64,000 bases of DNA, from contig KL197719.1 of NCBI GenBank assembly GCA_000697665.1, positions 567,968 to 631,967 on the forward strand, read 5' to 3'. Below the pieces are notes generated by a model. The model did no database searches. It saw only the letters and a list, made by a program, of their open reading frames with translations, and was not told the origin of the DNA. Positions 48,111 to 63,049 of this stretch are shown in pieces. The position numbers and the translations under genes are program-made. The DNA comes from Jaapia argillacea MUCL 33604 (lineage: Eukaryota; Basidiomycota; Agaricomycetes; Jaapiales; Jaapiaceae). Each line of letters starts with the position of its first letter. The first letter of the stretch is position 1.

Positions 48111-48533
48111 AGACGCCAGATTGAAACAGGGGTGGCGGGAGTTAGATATACAGTGAAAGACAGAAAGGCGTGTGTCGTGCCCAGCAGTGGTGGCGTATTA
48201 TGGAAATGAAGAAATATTGCCCGACAGTCGCGTCGAGTGCCGGCACATTCCATAAAAAGTAATTCAGGTGGTCGCAACCTCATTCACCCGCTCCGAACAT
48301 AGCTGCAACACCATCTCGTTGAAAACATTCAAGGCTAATACCAAAAGTGACAGTACTCTATCATATCTACTAGGTAAGTGATCATACAAACCATTTGTGA
48401 GAACACAGGGGAAAAAACATAGGCGACGCGCTGTCACGGAAACCATGGTGAAGGAGGTACAAAGTGAGAGGAGGAATGTACGGGGGGGTAGATAAAGCAA
48501 CGATATATGCAAGATTAATAAATATTGCAGTCC

Positions 48534-51500
48534 TCATGAAGCGTCGTCGTCCTTTCGGGACGACGATAAAGAACCTTGAACACTGGTGGATGTCCGTCTC
48601 TGACGCTTCACAGCAAGGGTGTTGGCATTAGTAGAGGTAGCACTGGAACGGCTTGTCGCAAGGGCGATCGGTGCATGTCCCGTAGTCGAAGATCGAGGTC
48701 GAGTCGAGGAAGATGCAACTTTGGGTAGGGTCGGACCCTTCCGAGTGGCCGTATTCGGCGTGCCAGGAGCACGGTTTCTAATGTTCATTCCAAGGTTAGC
48801 CAGAATATCCATTGACAGTGTGGCAACTCGCACCGTTTCTTGATCACGTCTGTCTTTAAAGACAAAGGTCTGACTACGCCGTGAAGTTTCTAAATCCAAA
48901 ATATCAGTCACCTGTCAAGTAAGGTAGAAGAAGGGAACAAACATAGAAAAGCCCGCATGCATTACCTGAGGGGTCAAGAACAGTCAGCAATGGCTAATTT
49001 TCCAGAAAATTTGACACATACACAAGGGTTGCCCATCAGGATCTCGACGCCATAAAGGAGTATTCGTAGTCTGACAATTCGTACAAACAGTTGGGGACTG
49101 GTCCCCATCGTCGCTGCCACCTTTACCAAGCTGCCCAGAACCTCCTTCACCTCCAGGTGTTAGCTCGGGAGTGGTCGTCGGTGACCTCGACTCCGTTATA
49201 CCACTCGTATTAATAGAGGGCGCAGACTTCTTCCGCTGGGACGGAACCGTCGCTCCACGAGTATTGGCATCCTGAGAGATTCGCCTAGAAGAAGCGATCT
49301 TTCGCTGACCCGCTCGTCCACCATTGGGGACGGCAGAACCATCCAAACCGCGCGGTGAAGACGCGCTGGAAGTATTGTATGGTTCCGGAGAAGCGTTCGA
49401 ACTAGAGTTCATGCCATTGCCCCAACCATCGCTGGAAGGACTAGGATGAAAGCTCTGAAACACTTCAGGGTGTTCTGCAGGGAGGATTTGGGTGGGGTCG
49501 ACATGGGTGTATGGGCTCTGTGATATACCCGTTGTGGGATCAATGTGTGAGTACATCAAGCTCATAATCTGCTGGTAATCCATCCCAGAGTCCTCCAGGA
49601 CGGCCTGGCTAGCGCTGAGCTGGCGGTAACCTTCTGCCATAGCCGCCGAAGCGGCGACAGCAGCAGCTGAAAGACCTTCGCTGGTGATCTGAGGAGATCC
49701 TCCCAGTGGTGAATAAGGTCCATTGATGGACGAGCGGTTGGAGCGCTGATACGCAGAATGCAGCGAACCCTCATCGGGTTGGAGCACAGCGGAGAAATCT
49801 GGGTGCGGGGGTAGAGACGGTCCTAGGACAGGTCCATCGAAGTAGCCGTCGTAAGGAGGGAATGAGAAGTTGAAAGCAGATGAAGGGAAGGGGCTATTCC
49901 GAGGGTCTAAGCCTTCCCCGTCTTGAAGTTCCCGTGCAAGTCCACCCGCACCTTCAACAGAAGGAGGATCAGCTCGCAACATGCTCTCAGCATGGGGAGC
50001 GTCTGCACGCCGTTTGGTTCCTAAATGGCTTTCCATGAACTGTGGTCTCCCGTTGACCTGATGTCGACCAGGAATCGTTATTAGTCCCTCTCGCGCAATC
50101 GTGTGATCGAAACTCGTCTTTCGGACGCGCTTTGGGAACGTGGGAACGGCTGCAGCCGGCAGTCGGGACAAACCATGTAACCCGAAAGAAGGTAATGATG
50201 CTGGTTGGATGAGTGGACTAGTGGAGGTGGACAGCGGATGATGGTGGCCGGGGAGAGCGAATCTCGACGCGTGCTCCGGGAAAGGGGCTCCAGAGGGATG
50301 AGAACCGTTGGAGAAGAAAGGACCTGGTAGCGCAAACTGCGTTGGCAGTGAAGTATGAGGTGGGCTCCGTCGACCTGGAATGGGGATACTGGAAGACGTT
50401 GACAACGTCTTGGAAAGCGATCCACTACCAGAAGGGAACTTGAACTGGCCATCAGGAGATTTTTGAGAGCCAGGTCGGATGGGTATAGCTGCACGTGGAC
50501 CGGACCCGTCGTCAAAAGTAGACGGGAAGCCAAATTGCGCGTCGACTTCTCCAGGGATGAGAGGATGGGGGTCAAACGGAGCTCGAGGTTGAGGCGGACG
50601 TGAACGCGAACGATTAGTCGGTGTCCAATCCATAGGAGCGCGAGACCTGGATCGACTTATCGATCTCCAGTCCATAGGGACTTCGCTGGAAAACACGTCA
50701 GTACTACAAAATGACGTGCGAAGACGCGAAAAGCACGCACTCGGCTTCTTCAACACCATCTTGATTTTGACCATCGAAGCCGACGACAGTCACCTTTGCT
50801 TTCCCCTTGTCAGTTCTCCGACCTCTCTCATTCTCCTCCGTCGCCGGATCGGTCGCAGTCTCTTTTGACGAGGCCTCTGGCGTCTCCTGCGCTGATTCCG
50901 CCCCCTTCGCCAATGCTTTCGCCTCATCCTCCTTTTTCTTCTTCAAAGCCAAGGCCATCATCCTCCATGTCAGATTTTCCATTCGCTGCGCATGTGGTAA
51001 ACCTGCCTTGGTCTTGGCATACATTTTCCACACCTGGGTCGCTAATGGGTCCTCCTTTGCAAGCAGCTCTGGATCATCATCAGGCGACAGAAACGTCGGC
51101 TGCAAATCCGGGGAGCCAGACATATTCGGAGAAGCGAAGGAGCTTGTATCCCTACTGGATATGGCGGACTGTAAGTCATCGGTAAATAAATTGGTGAAAA
51201 TTGACCCCTGTTGAGTACTCGGAGACTGGGGACTAGGATGACTGGAATACGCAGATCCGCCATACGTTGAGATGGTGGAAGGGCCTGGGGCACTTCCAAC
51301 TAAAGAAGATCCCGATTCCTCCAAGGGCGAAGCAACATCCAGGGAGCTGTATCCTCCAAGGACATTCGAGGGTTGTCCGGCAGAGGACATCCACAACGAT
51401 GGAGGCAACCCCACATGGGAGCGTTCTGTGGGTGACTGAAAAGACACGTGGTGTTGAAGAGGATGCTGAGAAGAATGGCTCGAACTGTACGGTTCTTCGC

Positions 51501-52369
51501 CTAAAATGTCAGAATGTCAAAACTTAGACTGAGGTGCGGACATAAGGAAGTCTCAACATACCTGATGGGTTCCGCCGATGGCTTTGATTAATCCGAGTTC
51601 CATTTCCCTCATGGCGCTGACCATCGATGACGGACGATGATTTTCCATTGCGAGGTTGTATTGGAGTGAATTGGGACAAACCCAAGCTCGTCAGAGGAGA
51701 CTTGCCTTTACCGTATGAGCTACCTCCTTTCGAGGATGAGGAGTGAGCGGGTGAAGCCCTTTGCGAATAAGGGGGATGACCAGTCGAGGTCGACGGCATG
51801 CTCGGCCAAGCGCCGGTCGGGGTTGTTTGTTCGGGAGCGCCAAATCCTTCCATCGCATGAGGATTCATTCGAGAATGTGCGGAGGAGTAAGGGGGCGAGC
51901 GAAAAGCATTGGCCGGAAGGCTCGATGGGTTGCCTGGAGAAACCATGGGGCCGAGAACGCCGTTTGCCGCAAGGGCAGCGAACATTGAAGGGTTGAGTGG
52001 TTGAGAAAATAAGTGGCTCCACTCGTTGTTATTGCTGAATGATGGGACATTATTGGATTGAGCGGGGGGATTACCGGGGGGTGTTGTACGAGGTTGGGGA
52101 TATGTATAACCCATTGGCTGAGGCTGATTCGAGGGGAGCACCGCGTGGGGTGACCATGGAGATGATGTAGCAGAAGCGGACAGTGAAGAGGATTGGGGGC
52201 TATGTGCAACTGAACTTGAGGCGGAGGGGATGCTGGTGTTCACGGTTGGTCGAAGGGATGGTGACCAGGGGAACTTTGTAGTACTGCCTTCCCCATAGCT
52301 GGCGGAAGTGGCAGCTGGCTCCATGCAGGGCTGTGCAGGGTGCGATGAGGGTGATATTGAAGTTAGCAT
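48534..52369 (-). CDS. areA: AreA-type GATA transcription factor (nitrogen regulator)
   Basis: This is probably the global nitrogen-catabolite regulator (AreA/Nit2/Are1 type), which binds GATA sites in the nucleus. The N-terminus is long, Ser/Pro/Asn-rich and disordered. It contains the conserved AreA segment [20 protein letters not shown] followed by [12 protein letters not shown] (near 50930-51040). The single zinc finger is C-X2-C-X17-C-X2-[51 protein letters not shown]. The 17-residue loop is the AreA class. The finger is cut by introns into small exons, including 48943-48965 (23 bases, NACGLFY) and 48834-48889 (56 bases). The tail is Ser/Thr-rich and basic ([10 protein letters not shown]), ending SSRKDDDAS. 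The start at 52369 is the upstream ATG; 52324 (MEPAATSAS) is an equally good choice. Confidence 0.9.
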
Positions 52370-55300
52370 GAGTGAATGAAGAGCAACAAGTGATCAAGCG
52401 CACGTTTCAGACGTAATTCTGAAAAATGAGACGGGAGGAGGCGGAAAGAGATGGAGGATGAGATCAAAGGAGACACAGGGCGGCGAGGGGCGAGATGTTG
52501 CGACTCAAGCCAAAAGAATGAAGAAGGCTCGCAAAACGAGCGGGCAGGGGCGGAAGATGAGGACAGAGGAGGATGTGGGTGAATGGTCGGAGATGCAGGT
52601 GCACGGCCCGACAAGCGACCCAAACAAACATCCCCCCTTACGAAACTGGCCTGCACTTGATCACGTCCCAACTTTCGTCCCTTTCTGGCCCTCAAAAATC
52701 ATTTCATACATGTATTCTCGTAACCTTTACTCGATGGGCCCAATCCCTGCTCACTGCGCCTATTTTGCCCCCCTGCATCGCTCGCCCTCGTCGCTACACC
52801 TAGTCACTGCCATTTTCACGTGTGTTATTCGCAACCCCGAGCGATGTCCGGGGTCCCATCGCCTCCCCGAAATTGGAAAACACACATCCTGCGGTCGGGA
52901 CCGAATCTGGCAGGTCTGCTCCGAACTCTCGGCATGTCGGCCATTCCTCGATGCTTCAAGTGGTGCCGGCCTGTTCTAGCTTGACTGTGGACATGCTGTG
53001 GAACCTAACTTGCTCAATTTGTTTGTCCTGTCCCTGTCTCGTTCCCCCCTCCTCAGCTCCTCACTCTACCTGCCTTTACAGGCTAGTCTGCAAATTATCT
53101 GACCCACCTTCTTCACGCAACCGATGACTGCGATGCGGCACGATCCATCGCACTAATGACACCTGCCTGCTCCGGACTCTTCGCCCATCCTCCATCTTCA
53201 GTTAACCATCTCTGGAACGTTGGAACTTCGGTCCCTTTACCCTCCTCATAGTCACAACATGTCTCATGGATCTGCAGGCCGCTGACGCTTCTCCTGTGGC
53301 GTATTCCTGATCATGTCTTCTTCTGGCTCACTCCTACCGAATCCTGTTAATTTGTCAGTCACTCCAGCAACCTGCGTGGTTCTCGAGTTTCCCGGATCTC
53401 GTTAGAAGCACGGCTTGATGACTCTCTTTCCAAGCTCTCTTCCCATGTTGGCATGTTGAACCATTGTTGCTGCATTCTCATTTCCTCCGAAGTACTTTTT
53501 TTTTCTTCACAAATTCCATGATCGTCGGCGGTCACCTTGTCACCACCGTGCACAGCGTCCCCCTTGCCCATACTACGTCCCCTCAGATGAAATGTGAACA
53601 GCACTCTGCCTGCTTTCGGTATCCCATTGAAACTCCGGGATCAGCTCAATTTAGCCACTGTCGTAAAGGGATGCCCGCCACGGTTCTCCATCGACAGTAC
53701 TCGATCCATCACACCCTTCCCATAAACCCCGTCTTCCCATGCATGCGAAGTTCATTCCACCTTGGCTCCATTATTGCTTCCTTGATCGTAACTTTAAGCT
53801 TGCGTGTGGTACACCCCCCAATGTCAACCTAACCTGGTCAACGATCATATTCAGCGACAGGAACCTCGTGCATCCTCAACCATTCTCTCCCCTTCCTCAC
53901 ATTGGCAGACACGGATGCAGTGGTGCCCCTTCATCCCATAACGCAGGTTCGGCGAATTTGGAGCGGTGCGTTCGCCAGACTTCATACCCTTCTGATGACG
54001 ACGCGCCTAGGGCTCGCCAACCGTCATGCGCTAAACGACTCACGCAGTGTTTCTCTGTTCAGCGTTCTCGATCAAACCCTGCTTGCTATAATTGTTTGGG
54101 CCTTGGTCCCTGGCGAACACAATCGGTCCGACTGGCTTCTCCGCAATTTACCGGACTTATTCTCGATTCGTGAACCTTCGTCTGCATCATGGCCCATGCA
54201 GGACAACCAAGACCACTTGCTACCCGGCTCCTCTAACACGTGGTGGCGAGGTGTAGGATAAACATATGGACGCTTTCGTCGCTGAGCAAGCCGTCCCAGC
54301 CGTCGCTATGATCCGTGGATCAGCGTTGCCTATTCGTACTCTGTCATCCTTGTGCTGCCTTATGGCTGATTATCGAACAAGGAATCAGTCCAGGTATGCA
54401 AATAAACCCGAACCTCCCTCAATGGAAATTCTGGGCTCTGACCTCATCGGGCACATTTGGTCTCTGTTCATCCGCCCGAGGGCGTCGTCACGCATCTTCA
54501 TGGCACTAGCACCATCGTCCATACCCACGGAGATTTTCCAATCCCACGTCCAATAACGCCCAGTGTGCTCACTTGTCAAAAGTTTCTTCGACGCCTACAA
54601 CAAGAAGCCACTCTACCAGGTTCATTTTGGGATTAAACGGCCGTTTTGCACATTCCGCACACCGGTTACGTTACCGTTCCGAAGCCGCTCCTTTGTTTGT
54701 GAGGTCTCTTGCACATATCGAGAATTCTCGACAGGCCTGTCAGCACTTTGGCTGATGCACCGAAATTATAGTGAGAATCATCAACTGCGGCGCCTCCAAT
54801 ATCCCGTCGTGTGCCTGCAATAACCCCAATAGTAGCCCTGTATTAACCGTCGTCAGTCTTCTTGGCATACCCATGCTCGCACTTCGATTTGCGGTGTGGA
54901 GTTCCTTATATCTCGTTAACGGGAACGGTGAATAGGCCCAGGACTGATATAATGCATCTCTTCCGTGAGCTTGGTGAGCGAGAATGCTTACCCTGTTGGA
55001 CTAGGCTCCTCGAAAAACCAGGAATGAGGGGAATGCCCTCATTCCGGCGGCATCACATCATGGGATCCGACGAGGCCGTAAACCCTCTCAAACGACCCTC
55101 GAAGGTTTGAGAAGGGGACAGCGCCTGGAGCAGGCGCGAAAATCGGAGTACGAGATGGGGCCAGGGTGCAATCATCAAGAAACCATGCAGTTTTGCAAAG
55201 TTTAGATCCATAAATTTTCTGGGGTGGGGCGGTGGTGGTGGAGGCTCTCCACCGTCAAGTTCTGAAGTTTAGACACGGAGGAATATGACCTGTAGAGAGA

Positions 55301-55375
55301 CATACACGAAATGAAGAACTTACAGCCAATGTAGCAGCCGCGACAAACACGATTCTACGAGCTGACATCCGCACA
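52370..55375. other. 3 kb non-coding stretch upstream of the GATA factor
   Basis: This is the longest gene-free stretch in the window, lying between the GATA-factor start and the 3' end of signal peptide peptidase. The plus strand is pyrimidine-rich. Only short frames without recognisable motifs occur. A small perfect hairpin (GGTGGAG/CTCCACC) lies near 55237-55253. It probably holds the promoter and a long 5' leader of the GATA gene. I cannot exclude a non-coding RNA. Confidence 0.4.
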
Positions 55376-56984
55376 TTAAACCTTCTTCTTGACCCTCCTC
55401 TTTCTCGGCTTGTCACCGCCGTCCACCTCCACCTCGCCCTGACTGGGATGCTCGGCCATAGCTCCGTGATCTCCGAGGCCATTTTTTTCAGTCTGAGAGG
55501 TATCCGGATTCGCGATGTCCTTGACCGCCGAGTCAAGATTGTCCTTGGCTTCACTTTTGCCTTTTCCATCCCGGCGCTCATCACTCCAACTCCACGCATC
55601 TTGGAGCTCCCCTTGGAACACCGCAGTGATGAAGAAAGACAAGATGCAAGCAGGGCTACCGAGACAAAAAAAGTTCGCGTCAGCTGAACATCCTCGGAAC
55701 TAAAGGAACGCCGAGGCGAAAACAGACCTGAGATATAGAAGAGCAGGTTGAGCTTTGCGGAAGCAATGCATCACGGTCATCGTCGTCACAAGACCCGCAA
55801 TGTAGGCCACCACAGCGGCGATGAAGTAGGGTCTTCGAATGGGCTGACCGGGCTTGGATCGATGATAGTCATACCGAAGCGCCAGTGAAATGAAGGTGCC
55901 GGGGATAACCACGTCGCCGAGGCCGAGCATCGTATATCCTCTGGTTCCAGAGAAGAACATGGACTTTGGCCAGAGTAGCTTGATGGGGACATCAAGCGTT
56001 GTAGCAACTTTGAGCATCTAGAAAGGTGGAGACGTTAGTAGGAGGAATGTAGCAATAACCGCGACGGGTATAAAGGATCGCAAACTCACCACCTCTGTCC
56101 CAAACACCCACCAGATATCATAGAAAAACAGACCAGAGAGAAGAATGCATCCCGTCTTGAACGAGTCTAACTTCAACAATGATAAAGCATTATGCGAAAA
56201 CGAGAGTGCGAGTAAATTGGAAAGGAGCGCCGATTTCCTGCTTGCGGAATGGAATGTGTATAACAAGGAGGGTATTGCGGCGACAGGGAGTATAAGAAAC
56301 GACGGCGACCTCCAAGAAAGGGAGAGCAATTCTGCAAAGACGATTTCAACTCGTCAGCCATGATGACGTGTCGCCGATAACGTACCTCTAGGGCCTTTCA
56401 GCACCAATATCTTCGTCCTGTCGAAGGCTTTCCATCTTTTTACGCCGAGGGTAACCTTGACCAATGCGATGGACGACTGGGCGGAATCGGGGATCAACAA
56501 AAAAGACGTGCGGGACGGCGTGATTGCGCTCACCTTCGAAACACTCCCGATACCGGCGATAGCAAAATACCACCTCAACAACCAATTGATCCACTCCTTA
56601 CCAAGGTGCTTCACAACGAGGTATAGTCCGAACAACACAACAGACCCAAGCTAAAGCGCCCAATTCAGGCTCACCGTTCGTAGCAACGGAAACAAAAAAA
56701 GGCACACGCACGATAGGGAACAGCCAGGCATCCTCTGAAGACAACCGTTCGCCGTTATCTTCCTCCTCATCCCCCTCGCCCTCGGTCGTTGATGTCTCAG
56801 ACTGAGACTGTGTGGACGCTTGGGCCTAGTAAATACCAGTCAGTGGCAAGCATATGGTGGTGAGACGAATAAGTTCGCATACCGAATTCGAAAGAGAGGC
56901 AAATGCTCCAACGACGATAGAAGCAGTCGCCAGACTCACAAGGCCCGCGTAGGAAGAGATAAGGTCCCAGTCTGGCCCGTCCAT
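55376..56984 (-). CDS. Signal peptide peptidase (intramembrane aspartyl protease)
   Basis: This enzyme of the SPP/HM13 and yeast Ypf1 family clips signal-peptide remnants and tail-anchored proteins inside the ER membrane. The start at 56984 gives MDGPDWDLISSYAGLVSLAT, followed by an acidic loop (TTEGEGDEEEDNGE). Multiple membrane helices follow. The catalytic pair is intact: the YD motif in GLFFYDIWWVFGTEV and the GxGD motif in MLGLGDVVIPGTF. The PAL motif is present in KAQPALLYL. The hydrophilic C-terminus ends KPRKRRVKKKV; its last four residues KKKV fit a KKXX ER-retrieval signal. It has about seven exons. Its 5' end faces the 3' end of the mannanase gene, both on the minus strand. Confidence 0.95.
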
Positions 56985-57332
56985 GTTGGTGCCACTACGA
57001 TAAGCAAAGACAGTTCTTACTTGCACAGCCACCCCTATGCTAACAATCCAAGTCGTCGGACAACTTGCGGAATCAAATGTGTCAATTCTATATCAATCGC
57101 GATTTATACTTTTATATCGTCCTTGGCTGTAACTTATCTTGGTTATGACTAGTCACTTATCGATTTCATTCTCCTCGTCAAACGCTATCTTATCAAAGTC
57201 AATAACCCCCTGAATCCGACCCCAAGAGCTGGATTTAAACATCAACGCAAATCGATTTGTTCACCACGCTACACTACAACACGCGCATGGCCACCGAGGG
57301 TATCGATAACATAGGCTCCCGCGAGGCTTCGT

Positions 57333-59194
57333 TCACCCTCTAGCTTTGATTGCAGCAGCGTGCTGCGTCTCCATCTCGTACAAGGTGGTTTCATTGGGGT
57401 AGATCTATTCACACGGCCGGCTCAATCAGCGAGCACAGGAAGAAGAACGTCTGATCTCACAGTATATCCATCATTGGGAGTAGGACCACTAGGGAGGTAA
57501 GATCCCGCTTGCCTATGACACCAAACCTCGTTAACATCACACTCCAGAGGATAAACTGCTGAGGTGGGGACTTACCAGATAAGGTCACCAGTCATCCCAG
57601 AGCTGAGAATCGTGCTGTACCACGACGTATAGGTAGTAGTCTGGTTCTGGGTGTTTGTGACACCAAACTCCTCAACGATTACGGGCTTGTTGTAGTTTTT
57701 CTGGGAGGTGGCGTGGTCCGTGATCCACATGTTGCCGAAGCCGATCGGGTCGGTGGTTTGGCCCCAGGAGAACTGAGAGGGTAATATGAGAATTTGGGAG
57801 AGAGAAGGATGCAATATTGGGGTGAGGAACGCACTGGGTATAACTGCAAACGGCATAAGAGTTAACAAGGAGGTAAGGATAGAACAAAGCTGGCTTACAT
57901 GGAGGGTACCGTAGTCGAGTGTGTCTTTAATGGATTAGAACGCTATAAGCAAGAAATCTCGACAACAATGGCTGGAGGGGATAGCTCACAAATGGCCAAG
58001 TTGGCATTGAAGTCAATACCTTCACCACCCCTACAAACCCAAACCGCATGAGAACACTTCCCGCAAGACAACAAAACACATACTGGTAAGGATAGTAAGG
58101 GCTGCTCGGCTCATTGAACCAACCCTCATCACCAAGACCAACCAAATGGTTAGAGTCGATGGATTTGATGTAGGCAGAGATTTCCCTAGCCCAGGTGGTG
58201 ATAGTCTTCAGAGCAACGATTACGTGGCGTGAGATACAAATCAACGCAAGGGAGAAACGAATTCAATGACTGACCAAGTTGGCCGTGCTGCAGGCTCCGC
58301 TCTGGGTTCTAGAAATTTCTTTCCTTCAGTACTGCTGGCTTCAAAGTGGAAAGGGTTGACCTACCCAGGGCTACCGGTACACCTGGGCTCGTTGCCTATT
58401 CCAAACAAGCGATGAGGGGAAAAGCATAAACCTCGTGATCAAAATCCACTCACACAGCTCCCATGCCAGGATACCAGGCTCGGCCTCATAGCGACTTACA
58501 AAGGCATTGATGTAGTTTTTGTACGCAGCCTGGAAAAATCAGACGTAAGGATCCACTATAACTACGCAAAGAATTGCATCACTCACAATGACGGTAGGGT
58601 TGGTGTAGAAATCATCATGGTATCCAGCGGCTCCGAGGATCTGACTAACATACACATCCATGCCACCATAATCCGACCAATTGTTCGTCAAAGTGACGAT
58701 AAGACGGAGGCCATTGGCCTTGGCAGCCGCAACGACCATATCTACCAAAAATGCCCCTCAGCGCCTCGCGAAAACGCGACACCCATCACACACACTCACC
58801 AAAGTTCTGAAGACCGTTGGCGCCATAGTTGACAGCGGCGGTACCGTTAGTCCATAATTGGTAGTAGGCGCCGTAGTTGATGGGAGCGGTGACTTCGTTG
58901 AAGCCCCAAGTTCTGACGGTCGTAGCTCCAGTGGCGGCGATATCAGCGAAAGCCTGGTTCATCTCTGTGGAGTTCAACCCGGTCAATCCAACCCAGTACG
59001 AGTTTGATCTATTTCCACAGGGTCAGCATAACAGAGTGGAAGGGAGGGAATGAGAGCTCGTACCCGACAAGGGTGTATTCGGCGCTACCGAGCATGAACT
59101 TTTGGTTATAGGCCTTGACGAAGCCAGTGGGGATAGTAGCAGCTCTCGCAAGGAGCGAGACTCCCGCGAGTAAACAAGCAGTGAGGACCTTCAT
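57333..59194 (-). CDS. Secreted GH5 endo-beta-1,4-mannanase
   Basis: This retaining GH5 (subfamily 7-like) mannanase acts on mannan and galactomannan outside the cell. The start at 59194 gives a signal peptide ([18 protein letters not shown]), then [20 protein letters not shown] and [13 protein letters not shown]. Core motifs are [30 protein letters not shown], the acid/base site CNEPRCTG and [13 protein letters not shown]. The nucleophile Glu lies in [11 protein letters not shown], followed by [19 protein letters not shown]. The acid/base motif is split by an intron near 58395-58455. There is no N-terminal cellulose-binding module, unlike some fungal mannanases. It ends AAAIKARG and has about ten exons. 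An ATAAAAA TATA-like box lies about 65 bases upstream on the minus strand. Confidence 0.94.
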
Positions 59195-60179
59195 AGCAGC
59201 ACAATAACAGATATGTCCAACGAAGGAGTGGGGTTGACCGATCGAACGTCTCGGGTTTTTATGTCCACCCCCATCGACATCCTAACAAAGAACACGGGTG
59301 ACGTACAGGTAGTTACCGTGCGTGAGTACTATTCCAACGGAACCGTGAGTCCACACAACTCGGGGTAACCTCGCGAGAAGACCATAGTTGGACAAAAAAT
59401 ATTACCAGCACCTTTTTAAGTGGAGAGAGGCATTGTTTAGTACACGTTCCAACCACATGTTCTCATGATGGAGCTCATCGGCTAGGACAAAACCCATGCT
59501 CTCGATCCTCTACGCTCCAATCACACAGTGTGTTTGACGAAAAACAGGCACGGAGGAGGGAGCTGAACTCAAAAGTGGGTCGAAAAGACATGTCAAACAT
59601 GGGAAGGTGAGTACACACGTGGTCCTCCCCCGCTCGAAACCTAACCCTAAACTGGGACGGGTGTGGGGATGACCACTTCATTCCCTTCTCCACGAGAATA
59701 GTTGGCCCTTCCAAAGCAAAGTCTGGGCGGCCCGGCACGGATCGATCGCCACGCGTATCATCCGAAATTGAAGCGGGCACCCAATTGCACTTCGATCCGA
59801 CCCTCGCACCGCAGGAACGAGCAGGGCCAACAACAAGTCGGACAGTAGAAAAAAATAAGACACGCACCCATAAGTATACCGAGAGTGAATATCAGCGCCC
59901 TAGCAACATCAGTTCAAGCGTCCTACCCTTAACAACTCCACATCTCACACGAGCCGATGACGGTGGGACGCGGTTATTACTTTCATCCACTTCAAAACCA
60001 AAAGACACGAGCTCGTGGCCATGCCCATAGAAACGTCCCTCGCGGCCCAAGCTTGAGTCGACCTCATGGCCCATCCCATCTAAAGCTTGTTTTAACTCAT
60101 GAGTCTCGCTAATAAGAAATGATGGATGAGCAAGCCTCGACAAGAGAGTGTGTATTCAGGACCCGCAGCAGATATATCC
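59195..60179. other. Mannanase promoter region
   Basis: About 1 kb upstream of the mannanase gene and downstream of gamma-glutamyltranspeptidase. No coding frame is convincing. Apart from the TATA-like element near 59256-59263 I see nothing specific. Confidence 0.4.
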
Positions 60180-60341
60180 GTTAATAACCCGCTTCTTCCT
60201 AACGTCGCTCGCAGCTATACCATGAGTAACCACTCCGTCAGCCCCAACAACCAGTATGAATAGGATTAGGAGCATTACCGTCGATAGCCGTATTCTCCCT
60301 AATACCACCTTGAACAACAGCATCCCCCGATTGACATCCGA
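60180..60341 (-). pseudogene. Decayed duplicate of the last exons of gamma-glutamyltranspeptidase
   Basis: This 160-base stretch is a direct, diverged copy of 60369-60539, which holds the last two exons and the last intron of the intact gene. Matching blocks include the CTTGAACAACAGCA stretch, TTCTTCCTA...GTCGCTCGCAGCTATA and GTTAATAACCCG. The copy lacks one base in its first exon and eight near the end, so the frame and the AAGY-type ending are lost. A splice acceptor is not visible before its first exon. It therefore looks like a dead tail-end duplicate and not an alternative exon. Confidence 0.7.
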
Positions 60342-60369
60342 AACCCCCAATCAGCACTACCTCCTGTCG

Positions 60370-62819
<2,450 letters not shown>

Positions 62820-62909
62820 TGTAGCGAGCTCGTCGTGCGACTCGTTGGGCGCAACGTGCGGGGACCACGACGGTGACAAAGACAGGAGGATGAGAAAGTG
62901 TCAGAGTCG

Positions 62910-62971
62910 GATAAGCGCAATAAGCGAAGAAGAGATAAGATAAGAGTGATAAGAAGATAAGATAAGATAAG
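62910..62971 (+). promoter_or_regulatory. Cluster of seven GATAAG sites
   Basis: GATAAG occurs at 62910, 62934, 62939, 62948, 62956, 62961 and 62966, some overlapping by one base, in the 230-base gap between the divergent starts at 62819 and 63050. HGATAR is the binding site of fungal nitrogen GATA factors such as AreA/Nit2. The cluster starts 91 bases upstream of the gamma-glutamyltranspeptidase ATG. A CACGTG lies just beyond at about 62983. Regulation by the GATA factor in this window is inference. Confidence 0.7.
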
Positions 62972-63049
62972 TCAATCGTCAGTCACGTGCCGGCTACCCT
63001 TGACACCTTCAAGATACCCACTGGGTTCGTCTCGTTGTCTCTTACCACC

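Noticed and set aside
53464-54261. Overlapping plus-strand frames in the long gene-free region
   Set aside because: They are short, overlap in different frames, have no known motifs and no plausible splicing into one product.
62820-62879. Longer N-terminus for gamma-glutamyltranspeptidase
   Set aside because: The extension would need a TTG start; the ATG at 62819 followed by a signal anchor is normal.
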